From the NCBI GenBank assembly GCA_044220545.1, contig JBGAQX010000005.1, positions 1 through 64,000 on the forward strand: a DNA stretch of 64,000 nt, read 5' to 3'. Each line of letters opens with the position of its first letter. Position 1 is the stretch's first letter. The translations under genes and the position numbers were made by a program. This DNA comes from Fen-999 sp044220545 (GTDB taxonomy: Bacteria > Pseudomonadota > Gammaproteobacteria > Burkholderiales > Rhodocyclaceae). The notes beneath the pieces are model-generated. The model was given only the letters and a program-made list of their open reading frames with translations. It was not told the DNA's origin and ran no database searches. Positions 38,461-46,525 of this stretch are shown piece by piece.

Positions 38461-39600
38461 TCATGTTGTTGAAACCCGCTTGTCTTCACACGCCAACGCC
38501 AAGCGCCGCTCGATGTCGGCGACCGGCAAACCAATGCAAAACTCGCTGTCCAGCAGTCGCAGCAGCGGCAGCAGACGCAAACCGAGCGCCGGCAACTGCG
38601 ACCTGACCACCATGCTTTCGTGACCCGCGGCGATCTGGCTCAGCACCGCGTCGATGCCGACCTCGGTCTCTTCGACAATCGGCAGGCCGCCGTCGTTGAC
38701 CCGATTGCCCCCGGCGCTCCGCCCCTCGGCCATCCGCTGCTCGGCGGCGGCGATGACCGCTTCGGGCGAATGGTCGCCGTCGTCCGGCGTATGGGCCAGA
38801 CCGACCGAGACGGTGACGTGCAGGGTACGACCCTCGTGCTGGATGCTCGCCCCCGCCATGGCGCCACGCAGACGCTCGGCGAACAAGCGCGTCTGGCTGA
38901 CGTCGATGTCGGGTGTGACGATGGCGAATGCGCTCTGGTGCCAGCTCGCCAGACTGTCTTCCTTCCGGATCGCGCCAGCCAGGACCGCGCCGAAACGGCT
39001 CATCAGGGCGTCCGCGACGGCCTGCCCCTCGGTGGCGACCAAGTCGTCGTAGCTGTCGAAGCCGACCACCAGGACGCCGACCATGCTGCCGTTCCGACGG
39101 GCATGGGCAAACGCCTGTTCGGCCTGGCGCAGCAGCACGGCGGGTGTCTGGAGGCCGGAGCTCGCATCGGTGGCGGCATCGGCGCGGGCTTCGACCAGGG
39201 CCTCGCTGGTCCGGCCCAGGACCACCAGCGAATCGAGGCGGGCGAGCAGCTCGGCGGTACCGGTGCCCTTGGTGATGAAATCCGTGGCGCCGAGGTTCTT
39301 GGCGCGTTGCCGCGCCTCCTCGTCCTCGTCGCCGGAAATCATGATGACCGGAATATCGTGGATGCGCCCGACTTTCGAGGCGCGAATCCGCTCGATGAGG
39401 CCGTAGCCGTCGAGGTGCGGCATCGACTGGTCGGTGATCACCAGGCGAATGGTCGGATCGATGAGCAGCGCTTCCCAGCCCGCCTCGCCATCGGCTTCCT
39501 CGCGCACATCGAAACAGTCACGCACCCGCTTGATGATCGTCGCCCGCACGATGCGGGAATCATCGACGATCAGGATGCGCGGCAACGCGGAGGCGGTCAC
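38461..39600 (-). CDS. Response regulator with degenerate GGDEF-like domain
   Basis: The 379-residue protein starts at GTG 39600, which overlaps the acuI stop (GTGA). Its receiver domain has the acidic pocket IVDD (11-14), phospho-acceptor Asp57 in VITDQSM and Lys111. Residues 165-305 align with a PleD-like GGDEF domain, but the signature loop reads WHQSAF (220-225), so cyclase activity is not expected. The last 70 residues are of unknown type. Its position between two propionate/acrylate enzymes suggests it controls that pathway or couples it to another signal. Confidence 0.82.
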   Translation of the reverse strand: MTASALPRILIVDDSRIVRATIIKRVRDCFDVREEADGEAGWEALLIDPTIRLVITDQSMPHLDGYGLIERIRASKVGRIHDIPVIMISGDEDEEARQRAKNLGATDFITKGTGTAELLARLDSLVVLGRTSEALVEARADAATDASSGLQTPAVLLRQAEQAFAHARRNGSMVGVLVVGFDSYDDLVATEGQAVADALMSRFGAVLAGAIRKEDSLASWHQSAFAIVTPDIDVSQTRLFAERLRGAMAGASIQHEGRTLHVTVSVGLAHTPDDGDHSPEAVIAAAEQRMAEGRSAGGNRVNDGGLPIVEETEVGIDAVLSQIAAGHESMVVRSQLPALGLRLLPLLRLLDSEFCIGLPVADIERRLALACEDKRVSTT

Positions 39601-40610
39601 TGGCCACCGATCTCCACCACGACGCGACCGGTGACGCGGGCTTTGATGAAATCGTCGAAAACGGTCGGCAGGTCGGCGAAGGCGATGGTGCGCGTCATGG
39701 CCGCCAGATGGCGCGGCCGCATGTCGCCGGCCAGACGCCGCCAGACACCGTGGCGATAGGGCTCGCCGATGTAGCCGGAATCGATGCCCAGCAGGCAGGC
39801 GCCACGCAGGATGAAAGGCGCCACCGTGGTATTGAGGCTCATGCTCGCCGCCAGGCCGATGCTGGCGATGGTGCCACCCTGCTTCATGTTGCTCGCCACC
39901 CAGGCCAGCACATCGCCGCCCAGGTTGTCCACCGCGCCGGCCCACAGGGTCTTGTCGAGCGGCTTGATTTTGCTCAGGTCGAGCGACTGGCGCAGCATGA
40001 CCTCCTTGGCGCCCAGGCCGAGCAGATAGTCCTGTTCCGCTTCCTTGCCGGTCAGCGCCACCACGTGGTAGCCGAGACCGGCCAGCATGTCGATGGCCAG
40101 GCTGCCGACGCCGCCGGTCGCGCCGGTAACGATCACCGGTCCATTGCCCGGCTTCAGGCCGTTTTCTTCCATGCGCACGATACCCAGACCGGCGGTGAAA
40201 CCGGCCGTGCCCAGGGCCATCGCATCCTTGAGGCTCAAGCCGGAGGGCAGCTTGAGCACCCAGTCGGCCGGCACCCGCGCCACTTCGGCGTAGCCGCCAT
40301 GATGGGCGACGCCAATGTCGTAGCTGGTGGCGAGCACGGCGTCGCCGGGAGAGAAACGAGGATCTCCGGACTGGATGACCGTACCGGAAAGGTCGATGCC
40401 GCCAATGCAGGGAAAGCGCCGGATGATGCGGCCGGCGCCGGTCGCCGCCAGCGCATCCTTGTAGTTCACGCTGGAATAGGCAACGCGGATCGTCACCTCA
40501 CCCGGATCGAGGCTGGCCTCGTCCATGTCGACGAAGGCGGCGGACACCTTGCCCGCTTTTCCCTCTTCCTGGCTAATCAGAAATGCCTTGAAAGGTGCGA
40601 TGGAAGACAT
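39597..40610 (-). CDS. acuI: Acryloyl-CoA reductase AcuI-type (YhdH/YhfP quinone oxidoreductase family)
   Basis: The 337-residue zinc-free MDR-family enzyme has family motifs SSVNYKDALAATG, GIDLSGTV and the NADPH-binding IVTGATGGVGSLAIDML. AcuI reduces acryloyl-CoA to propionyl-CoA and protects against acryloyl-CoA toxicity. PrpE in the same operon supports this role, since both feed propionyl-CoA. The operon order is acuI, response regulator, prpE. It is divergent from the NlpC/P60 gene with a 102-nt gap. Confidence 0.87.
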   Translation of the reverse strand: MSSIAPFKAFLISQEEGKAGKVSAAFVDMDEASLDPGEVTIRVAYSSVNYKDALAATGAGRIIRRFPCIGGIDLSGTVIQSGDPRFSPGDAVLATSYDIGVAHHGGYAEVARVPADWVLKLPSGLSLKDAMALGTAGFTAGLGIVRMEENGLKPGNGPVIVTGATGGVGSLAIDMLAGLGYHVVALTGKEAEQDYLLGLGAKEVMLRQSLDLSKIKPLDKTLWAGAVDNLGGDVLAWVASNMKQGGTIASIGLAASMSLNTTVAPFILRGACLLGIDSGYIGEPYRHGVWRRLAGDMRPRHLAAMTRTIAFADLPTVFDDFIKARVTGRVVVEIGGQ

Positions 40611-40712
40611 GTGCTTCTCCTTCTTGGCCGATAAGCGAAGATTATATCCAAGGACAGATGTCGTGCAGCGAAGGGTTTACATGCTGCGGCGCCATGGTTA
40701 TAGTCCGGCGCC

Positions 40713-41276
40713 ATGTTTGTCCAAAAAACCCTCCAGTCCGCGCTCCTGGCGCTGGCCATCGGCATCTTCCTGGCGCCCGCCGCCCGGGCCGACGACGAGA
40801 CCACCGCCCCGGCCATCAGCCAGGAGACGATGCCCGAGGAATCGCCTCTGCTGCAATCGAAGACGCTGCTGGAACGAGCCACCAGCGCCTCCATCTCGTC
40901 CATCGAATCGACGCTGGACGATGCCCTGGATCTGATCGGCATCCGCTACCGACGTGGCGGCACCAGCCCCGAAAAGGGCTTCGACTGCTCCGGCTTCGTC
41001 AGCCACGTATTCCGCGAGGGACTCGGCCTCTACCTTCCGCACTCCGCGAAGGCGATGAGCAGTAGCGGCGAGAAGGTGGCCAAGACCGAGCTCAAGCCGG
41101 GCGATCTGGTCTTCTTCAACACCATGCGCCGGACCTTTTCCCATGTCGGCATCTATCTCGGCGACAGCCTCTTCGTCCATGCGCCGCGTGCCGGCGGTCG
41201 CGTACGGGTCGAGGACATGAGCCAGCGCTACTGGGTCAAGCGCTTCAACGGCGCCCGGCGCATCGCGATGCGGTAG
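40713..41276 (+). CDS. NlpC/P60 (C40) family peptidase
   Basis: The 187-residue exported cell-wall peptidase has a signal peptide (ALLALAIGIFLAPAARA). Its C40 domain has catalytic Cys92 in FDCSGFV and His144 in FSHVGIYLG, with LKPGDLVFFN between. It likely cleaves peptidoglycan stem peptides. It is a single gene divergent from acuI. Confidence 0.92.
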   Translation: MFVQKTLQSALLALAIGIFLAPAARADDETTAPAISQETMPEESPLLQSKTLLERATSASISSIESTLDDALDLIGIRYRRGGTSPEKGFDCSGFVSHVFREGLGLYLPHSAKAMSSSGEKVAKTELKPGDLVFFNTMRRTFSHVGIYLGDSLFVHAPRAGGRVRVEDMSQRYWVKRFNGARRIAMR

Positions 41277-41406
41277 TCGTCGCAACTCCTCCCCCCTTCT
41301 TTTCGCCTCCCAGAAAGTAGCCCGTAGTCAGCCACGGCCTGTCGAAAGACAGCCTGCGGCGGCGGCGTCATTTCGCCGGAAAAATCAATGGCTGGTTATT
41401 TCTATT

Positions 41407-41427
41407 TGCGAATGATTCCCATATAAT
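41407..41427 (+). promoter_or_regulatory. Fur-like box and -10 element of fbpA
   Basis: TGCGAATGATTCCCA (41407-41421) matches the 7-1-7 Fur pattern TGATAAT-N-ATTATCA at 10 of 14 positions and abuts a perfect -10, TATAAT (41422-41427). The gene start is 32 nt downstream with TTGGAGAC as ribosome site. Iron repression through Fur is inferred. I see no good -35. Confidence 0.65.
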
Positions 41428-41458
41428 CGCGACACTTAACTCTTGGAGACTTTCCGCC

Positions 41459-42466
41459 ATGCAACGTGTCGTCGCCCTCCTGTCAACCCTGATTGCCCTG
41501 ACCGCAAGCGCCGAGGAAAAGGTGCTCAACCTCTATTCGGCCCGCCACTACCAGACCGACGAGGCGCTCTACGCCAATTTCACCAAGCAGACCGGAATTG
41601 CCATCAACCGCATCGAGGCCAAGGAAGACGAGTTGCTGGAGAGGATTCGCAATGAAGGCGCCGCCAGCCCGGCGGATGTCTTCATCACCGTCGACGCGGC
41701 CCGGCTGGCCAAGGCCGACGAACTCGGCCTGTTCGCACCGGTCAAGTCGAGGTTTCTCGAAGAACGCATCCCGGCCCATCTGCGCAGCAACGACTGGTTC
41801 GCCTTTTCCACCCGCGCGCGGGTGATCATCTACAACAAGGACTCCGTCAAGCCGGAGGATGCGCAGAACTACGCGGATCTGGCCAAGCCGGCACTCAAGG
41901 GCAAGGTCTGTTCCCGGTCCGGATCGCATCCCTACAACCTGTCGCTGCTGGCCTCGATCATCGCCCATCAGGGCGAAGCACGGGCCGAGGAATGGGCCCG
42001 GGGCGTGGTCGGCAATTTCGCCCGCGCGCCCAAGGGTGGCGACACCGACCAGATCAAGGCGGTGGCCGCCGGCGAATGCGGCGCGGCGGTCTCCAATACC
42101 TACTATCTGGTTCGCCTGCTGCGTTCCGAAAAGGCCGAGGACAAAAAGGCCATGGACCGGATCGGCATCGTCTGGCCCGACCAGAAACTCCAGGGCGCCC
42201 ATATCAACATTTCGGGCGGCGGCATGTTGAAAACCGCGCCGCACAAGGAAGCGGCGGTGAAATTCCTTGAATACCTGGCCTCGGACGAGGCACAGAACTA
42301 TTTCGCCAACGGCAACAACGAGTGGCCGGCGGTGGCGACGGCAAAGCCCGCCAACCCGGCCCTCGACTCCCTGGGCAAGTTCAAGGCCGACACCTTGCCC
42401 ATCGCCGCCCTGGCGAAGAACGCCGCCACCGCCCAGAAGGTCTACGACCGGGCCGGCTGGCGCTAG
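41459..42466 (+). CDS. fbpA: Ferric iron ABC transporter substrate-binding protein
   Basis: The 335-residue periplasmic binding protein has a short signal peptide (LLSTLIALTASA) and the family opening LNLYSARHYQTDEALY. The iron-binding tyrosine pair Tyr215-Tyr216 is in SNTYYLVRLL. It binds Fe3+ and delivers it to the permease at 43019-44665. Its promoter carries a Fur-like box. A pilin gene follows, not the permease. Confidence 0.92.
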   Translation: MQRVVALLSTLIALTASAEEKVLNLYSARHYQTDEALYANFTKQTGIAINRIEAKEDELLERIRNEGAASPADVFITVDAARLAKADELGLFAPVKSRFLEERIPAHLRSNDWFAFSTRARVIIYNKDSVKPEDAQNYADLAKPALKGKVCSRSGSHPYNLSLLASIIAHQGEARAEEWARGVVGNFARAPKGGDTDQIKAVAAGECGAAVSNTYYLVRLLRSEKAEDKKAMDRIGIVWPDQKLQGAHINISGGGMLKTAPHKEAAVKFLEYLASDEAQNYFANGNNEWPAVATAKPANPALDSLGKFKADTLPIAALAKNAATAQKVYDRAGWR

Positions 42467-42483
42467 CCCCGCCAAGTTCCGCT

Positions 42484-42511
42484 ATCATGCCGCTGATCAC
42501 AACGGCATGAT
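42484..42511 (+). repeat. 9-bp inverted repeat between fbpA and the pilin gene
   Basis: ATCATGCCG (42484-42492) and CGGCATGAT (42503-42511) form a perfect stem with a 10-nt loop. It lies 17 nt past fbpA and 6 nt before the pilin ATG, leaving the GGGCGG ribosome site just outside the stem. It may attenuate readthrough or modulate pilin translation. Confidence 0.55.
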
Positions 42512-42517
42512 GGGCGG

Positions 42518-43015
42518 ATGATGAAGACACAACCTGGATTCACCCTGGTGGAGATGATGGCGGTGATCGCCGTCATCACCATCCTGGCGCTGATGGCGGT
42601 GCCGAGCTATCTGGACCGGATCATCAAGGCGCAGATCGAGGCGGCCATGCCGCTGGCCGATCTTGCCAAGCGGCCCATCGCCACCTTCTGGGACGCCACC
42701 CGCACCTTCCCGGCCGACAACGCGCTGGCCGCCTTGCCGGCCGCCGACAAGATCGTCAACAATTACGTCAGCGCGCTGACCGTCCAGGACGGGGTCATCA
42801 ACATCACCTTCGGCAACCGGGCCAACAAGGCCATCGCCGGCAAGATCATCAGTCTGCGTCCGGCGATCGTCGAGGATGCGCCGACGGTGCCGATCACCTG
42901 GGTCTGCGCCCAGGCCGAGGCTCCCGACAAAATGACCGTCATGGGCACCGACCAGACCAACGTCGATGTCCTGTATCTGCCCATGGACTGCCGCAAGCTG
43001 AAGAAGCAGCCCTGA
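42518..43015 (+). CDS. Type IV pilin-like protein
   Basis: The 165-residue protein has a class III signal: a short basic leader cut after Gly7 in QPGFTLVEMM, with Glu at mature position 5. The hydrophobic helix AVIAVITILALMAV follows. The globular part contains two Cys (WVCAQAEA, MDCRKLKK) that could form the usual C-terminal disulfide. ATG 42521 is an alternative start. It may be a minor pilin or pseudopilin. It ends 3 nt before the convergent permease gene. Confidence 0.85.
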   Translation: MMKTQPGFTLVEMMAVIAVITILALMAVPSYLDRIIKAQIEAAMPLADLAKRPIATFWDATRTFPADNALAALPAADKIVNNYVSALTVQDGVINITFGNRANKAIAGKIISLRPAIVEDAPTVPITWVCAQAEAPDKMTVMGTDQTNVDVLYLPMDCRKLKKQP

Positions 43016-43018
43016 CCC

Positions 43019-44665
43019 TCAGCAGCGGCTGACCGCCCGGCCGCGCGCGATCTGCCGGGCCAGCACGAAGATCGGCACCAGGCCCACCGCGACGATGGCC
43101 AGCGCCGCGACCGAGGCTTCCGCCAGCCGCTCGTCGGCAGCCAGCGTATAAGTCCGCGTCGCCAACGTATCGAAGTTGAAGGGACGCATCACCAGCGTCG
43201 CCGGCAGTTCCTTCATCACATCGACGAATACCAGCAGGGCCGCTGTCAGCACGCTGCCGCGCAGCAGCGGCCAATGCACGCGGCGCAGAGTCTCGGCCTC
43301 GCCGCAACCCAGGCTGCGCGCCGCCGCATCCATGGCCGGCGTCACCTTCAACAGGCCCGCATCCACCGTCTGCAGGGCGATGGACAGAAAACGGGCCAGA
43401 TAGGCGTAGATCAAGGCCGCGATGCCGCCGGTGAGGAGCAGCCCGGGATGGCTGCCCAGGGCCTGCTGCCAGAGACCGGCCAGCCAGTGATCGAGGCGGG
43501 TCACCGGAATCAGGACACCGACGGCGATCACCGAACCGGGCACGGCGTAGCCCAGTCCGACCAGCCGATTGGCGGTCCGCGCCAACCTGCCGCCCGCGTT
43601 GCCCTGCGCCAGCCGGGCGCCGTACGCGAGCAGCACCGCCAGCAGGGCCGCGGCGGCGGCGGATAGAAAGGCAACCGTGAAGCTGTTGCGGGCCAGCAGG
43701 ACAAAGTGCCCGGCGAATCCGCCGTCCCATTCGCCCAGGGCCATGGTCAGCAGCAATCCCGCCGGCAGCAGGAAGCCGAACAGCACCGGCATCAGGCAGC
43801 CCAGAAAGGCAAGTATCGCGCGGTTGCCGCGTACCCGTTGGCGACCGCGGGCCCGACGCGAACTGGTGTCGTGGTAGCGTGCCCGGCCGCGACTGACCCG
43901 CTCCAGCAGCACCAGCAGCAGCACGAAGCCCAGCAGGCAGGCGGCCAGTTGCGCCGCCGCGGCGCGATCGCCGAGCGAGAACCAGGCGCGATAGATGCCC
44001 GTCGTGAAGGTCGGCACGGCGAAGTACGCGACCGTGCCGTAGTCGGCCAGGGTCTCCATCAGCGCCAAAGCAACACCAACGGCGATGGCCGGCCTGGCCA
44101 GCGGCAGTGAAACGCGCAGAAAAGCTTGCAGGGGACTCAAACCCAGCACCCGGGCCGCCTCGCCCATGCCGGCGGCGCGCTCGATGAAGGCGGTGCGCGC
44201 CAGCAGATAAACATAGGGATAGAGGACAAAGCCAAACATCGCCACGGCCCCGCCCAGGCTGCGGATGTCGGGAAACCAGTAGTCGTCCCTACGCCAGCCG
44301 AAAGCCTCGCGCAGCCACGTCTGCACGGGGCCGACGAACTGAAGCAGGTCCGTGTAGGTATAGGCGAGCACATAGGCCGGCATGGCCATGGGCAGCAGCA
44401 ACGCCCACTCGAAAACGCGCCGGCCGGGAAAGTCGAGCATCGCCACCAGCCAGGCCGAGACGGTACCCATGCTCGCCACCAGCAGGGCCACGCCCAGGCA
44501 AAGCCACAGGGAGTTGGCGACATACTCGGGCAGCACCGTGGTAACCAGATGAGTCCAGGTCTCGCCGGTACCGCCGACAAACAGATTGGCGCCCACCGAA
44601 AGGATCGGCAGGGCGACCAGCAGCGCAACGAGGAAAGTGAGGGCGGAAAGTGGGCGAAACACCAT
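43019..44665 (-). CDS. fbpB: Ferric iron ABC transporter permease
   Basis: The 548-residue inner-membrane protein consists of two fused permease halves with about 12 membrane segments. Each half has an EAA-type coupling loop (EAARVLGLSPLQAFLRVSLP; MDAAARSLGCGEAETLRRV). It translocates Fe3+ with FbpA and FbpC. ATG 44665 is the natural start, giving FRPLSALTFLVALLVALP. No ribosome site precedes it, and a TATAAT ends only 6 nt upstream, so its mRNA could be leaderless. Confidence 0.92.
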   Translation of the reverse strand: MVFRPLSALTFLVALLVALPILSVGANLFVGGTGETWTHLVTTVLPEYVANSLWLCLGVALLVASMGTVSAWLVAMLDFPGRRVFEWALLLPMAMPAYVLAYTYTDLLQFVGPVQTWLREAFGWRRDDYWFPDIRSLGGAVAMFGFVLYPYVYLLARTAFIERAAGMGEAARVLGLSPLQAFLRVSLPLARPAIAVGVALALMETLADYGTVAYFAVPTFTTGIYRAWFSLGDRAAAAQLAACLLGFVLLLVLLERVSRGRARYHDTSSRRARGRQRVRGNRAILAFLGCLMPVLFGFLLPAGLLLTMALGEWDGGFAGHFVLLARNSFTVAFLSAAAAALLAVLLAYGARLAQGNAGGRLARTANRLVGLGYAVPGSVIAVGVLIPVTRLDHWLAGLWQQALGSHPGLLLTGGIAALIYAYLARFLSIALQTVDAGLLKVTPAMDAAARSLGCGEAETLRRVHWPLLRGSVLTAALLVFVDVMKELPATLVMRPFNFDTLATRTYTLAADERLAEASVAALAIVAVGLVPIFVLARQIARGRAVSRC

Positions 44666-44671
44666 CGAGCT

Positions 44672-44699
44672 ATTATAATTGAGAATCATTCCTAACCAA
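44672..44699. promoter_or_regulatory. Divergent fbpB/fbpC promoter with Fur-like box
   Basis: TATAAT occurs on both strands, overlapping: + strand at 44674-44679 and minus strand at 44672-44677. The minus promoter has TTGGTT as -35 (44694-44699) with a 16-nt spacer. The Fur-like box TGAGAATCATTCCTA (44680-44694) matches 10 of 14 consensus positions and fills that spacer. A single Fur dimer could block both directions. Confidence 0.7.
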
Positions 44700-44727
44700 G
44701 CCAACCAGGAAATCTTGCCGCCTAACC

Positions 44728-45789
44728 ATGGCCCTGCTCGAACTTGACCGTGTTGCCCATGCCTACGGCCGGAATGCCGTGGTCCAGGACTTGTCCTTCG
44801 CGCTTGCCGAGGGCGAAGTCGGTTGCCTGCTTGGCGCATCCGGTTGCGGCAAGACCACCGCCCTGCGGCTGATCGCCGGCTTCGAACAACCGAGCGCCGG
44901 CGCGGTGCGCATCGATGGCGAGACGGTCGGCGGTCCGGGGCGGCTGGTACCGCCGGAACGGCGCCGCATCGGCATGGTCTTTCAGGAATACGCGCTGTTT
45001 CCCCACCTGTCGGTGGCCGACAACATCGGCTTTGGCCTGCGCAAGGCCAGTGCCGCCGACAAGCGCCGGCGTATCGACGAACTGCTGGACCTGATTGGCC
45101 TGGCGCGTCAGGGCGGCAAGTTCCCCCACGAACTCTCCGGTGGCCAGCAGCAGCGCATCGCGCTGGCCCGCGCCCTGGCGCCCCGGCCACGCCTGCTGCT
45201 GCTCGACGAACCTTTTTCCAATCTGGACGTGGCATTGCGCGAACGCCTGTCGCTGGAGGTGCGCGACATACTCAAGGCCACCGGAACGACGGCGGTTCTG
45301 GTGACCCACGACCAGCACGAAGCCTTTGCCGTTGCCGATGTTGTCGGCATCATGCGGAACGGCCGCATCGAACAATGGGCCAGCCCCTACGATCTATATC
45401 ACCGGCCGGCGACGCGCTTCGTCGCCGACTTCGTCGGCCAGGGCGTTTTTCTCGCCGGTGAAGTCGCCGCCCGCGACAGCGTCGACGTGGAACTAGGCCG
45501 GCTGGTCAGCCGGCTGCCACTCGATTGCGGCGACAGTTGCGCCGCCTGCCAGCGGGGTTGCCGGATGCAAGTGCTGCTGAGGCCGGATGATGTCGTGCAC
45601 GACGATGCCTCGCCGCAGCGGGCGGAAGTCGTGGCCAAGGCTTTTCGCGGCGCCGAGTTCCTCTATACCCTGCGGCTGCCCTCGGGCGCGCAGGTGCTGT
45701 CGCTGGTGCCCTCGCACCACAACCACGCCATCGGCGAAAGGATAGGCATCCGCCTGGATGTCGACCATGTGGTAGCTTTCCGGGAATGA
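44728..45789 (+). CDS. fbpC: Ferric iron ABC transporter ATP-binding protein
   Basis: The 353-residue ATPase has Walker A GASGCGKTT, signature LSGGQQQRIALARAL, Walker B LLLLDEPF and the H-loop VTHDQHEAF. A C-terminal TOBE-like domain follows, with Cys residues in CGDSCAACQRGCRMQ that are unusual and could sense metal or redox state. It powers FbpAB iron uptake. The stop overlaps aat (ATGA at 45786-45789). Confidence 0.93.
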   Translation: MALLELDRVAHAYGRNAVVQDLSFALAEGEVGCLLGASGCGKTTALRLIAGFEQPSAGAVRIDGETVGGPGRLVPPERRRIGMVFQEYALFPHLSVADNIGFGLRKASAADKRRRIDELLDLIGLARQGGKFPHELSGGQQQRIALARALAPRPRLLLLDEPFSNLDVALRERLSLEVRDILKATGTTAVLVTHDQHEAFAVADVVGIMRNGRIEQWASPYDLYHRPATRFVADFVGQGVFLAGEVAARDSVDVELGRLVSRLPLDCGDSCAACQRGCRMQVLLRPDDVVHDDASPQRAEVVAKAFRGAEFLYTLRLPSGAQVLSLVPSHHNHAIGERIGIRLDVDHVVAFRE

Positions 45790-46523
45790 TCCCCTGGCTG
45801 CCTGACGACCCGGCATTTCCACCCGTATCGACCGCCCTGACCGAACCCAACGGTCTGCTCGCGGCTGGCGGCGATCTCTCGCCCGGGCGGCTACTGGCCG
45901 CGTACCGGCAAGGCATCTTCCCTTGGTACGCGGCGGGCGACCCGATCCTCTGGTGGAGTCCGGACCCGCGCATGGTGCTGTTCCCGGCCGAGTTCAAGAC
46001 GTCGCGCTCCCTGGCCAAGGTGTTGCGCAACCAATCCTACGAGGTGAAGCTCGACACCGATTTCGCGGCCGTCATCGCCGCCTGTGGCAACACGCCGCGC
46101 GAAGGCCAGCCGGGCACGTGGATCACGGCACAGATGCAGATCGCCTACGGTCGGCTGCACGAGCTGGGCTACGCACATAGCGTCGAAGTCTGGATGGCCG
46201 GCAAACTCGTCGGCGGCCTCTACGGCATGGCGGTGGGACGGGCCTTCTACGGCGAATCCATGTTCTCGCTGCGCCGCGACGTCTCGAAGATCGCCCTGGC
46301 GCACCTGTGCGAGCATCTGCGGCGCCACGAATTTGGCATAATCGACTGCCAAATGGAAACCGCGCACCTCGCCTCTCTCGGCGCCCGGCCGATTCCGCGC
46401 CACGACTTCATCGCGCTGCTCGACCGTCTGACCGCCATCGATTGCCCGCCCGGCCGCGGGCCGGCCGACGCGGTCGACGGCGCATTCCGCGCCGAGCCGG
46501 CCACCGGACTGGAGAGCCGCTAG
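45786..46523 (+). CDS. aat: Leucyl/phenylalanyl-tRNA--protein transferase
   Basis: The 245-residue cytoplasmic enzyme adds Leu or Phe to proteins with N-terminal Lys or Arg, marking them for ClpS/ClpAP. The family opening is WLPDDPAFPPVSTALTEPNG, followed by GGDLSPGRLLAAYRQGIFPW, WWSPDPRMVLFP and GESMFS. Translation is coupled to fbpC by a 4-nt overlap. bpt starts 2 nt later. Confidence 0.96.
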   Translation: MIPWLPDDPAFPPVSTALTEPNGLLAAGGDLSPGRLLAAYRQGIFPWYAAGDPILWWSPDPRMVLFPAEFKTSRSLAKVLRNQSYEVKLDTDFAAVIAACGNTPREGQPGTWITAQMQIAYGRLHELGYAHSVEVWMAGKLVGGLYGMAVGRAFYGESMFSLRRDVSKIALAHLCEHLRRHEFGIIDCQMETAHLASLGARPIPRHDFIALLDRLTAIDCPPGRGPADAVDGAFRAEPATGLESR

Positions 46524-46525
46524 CC

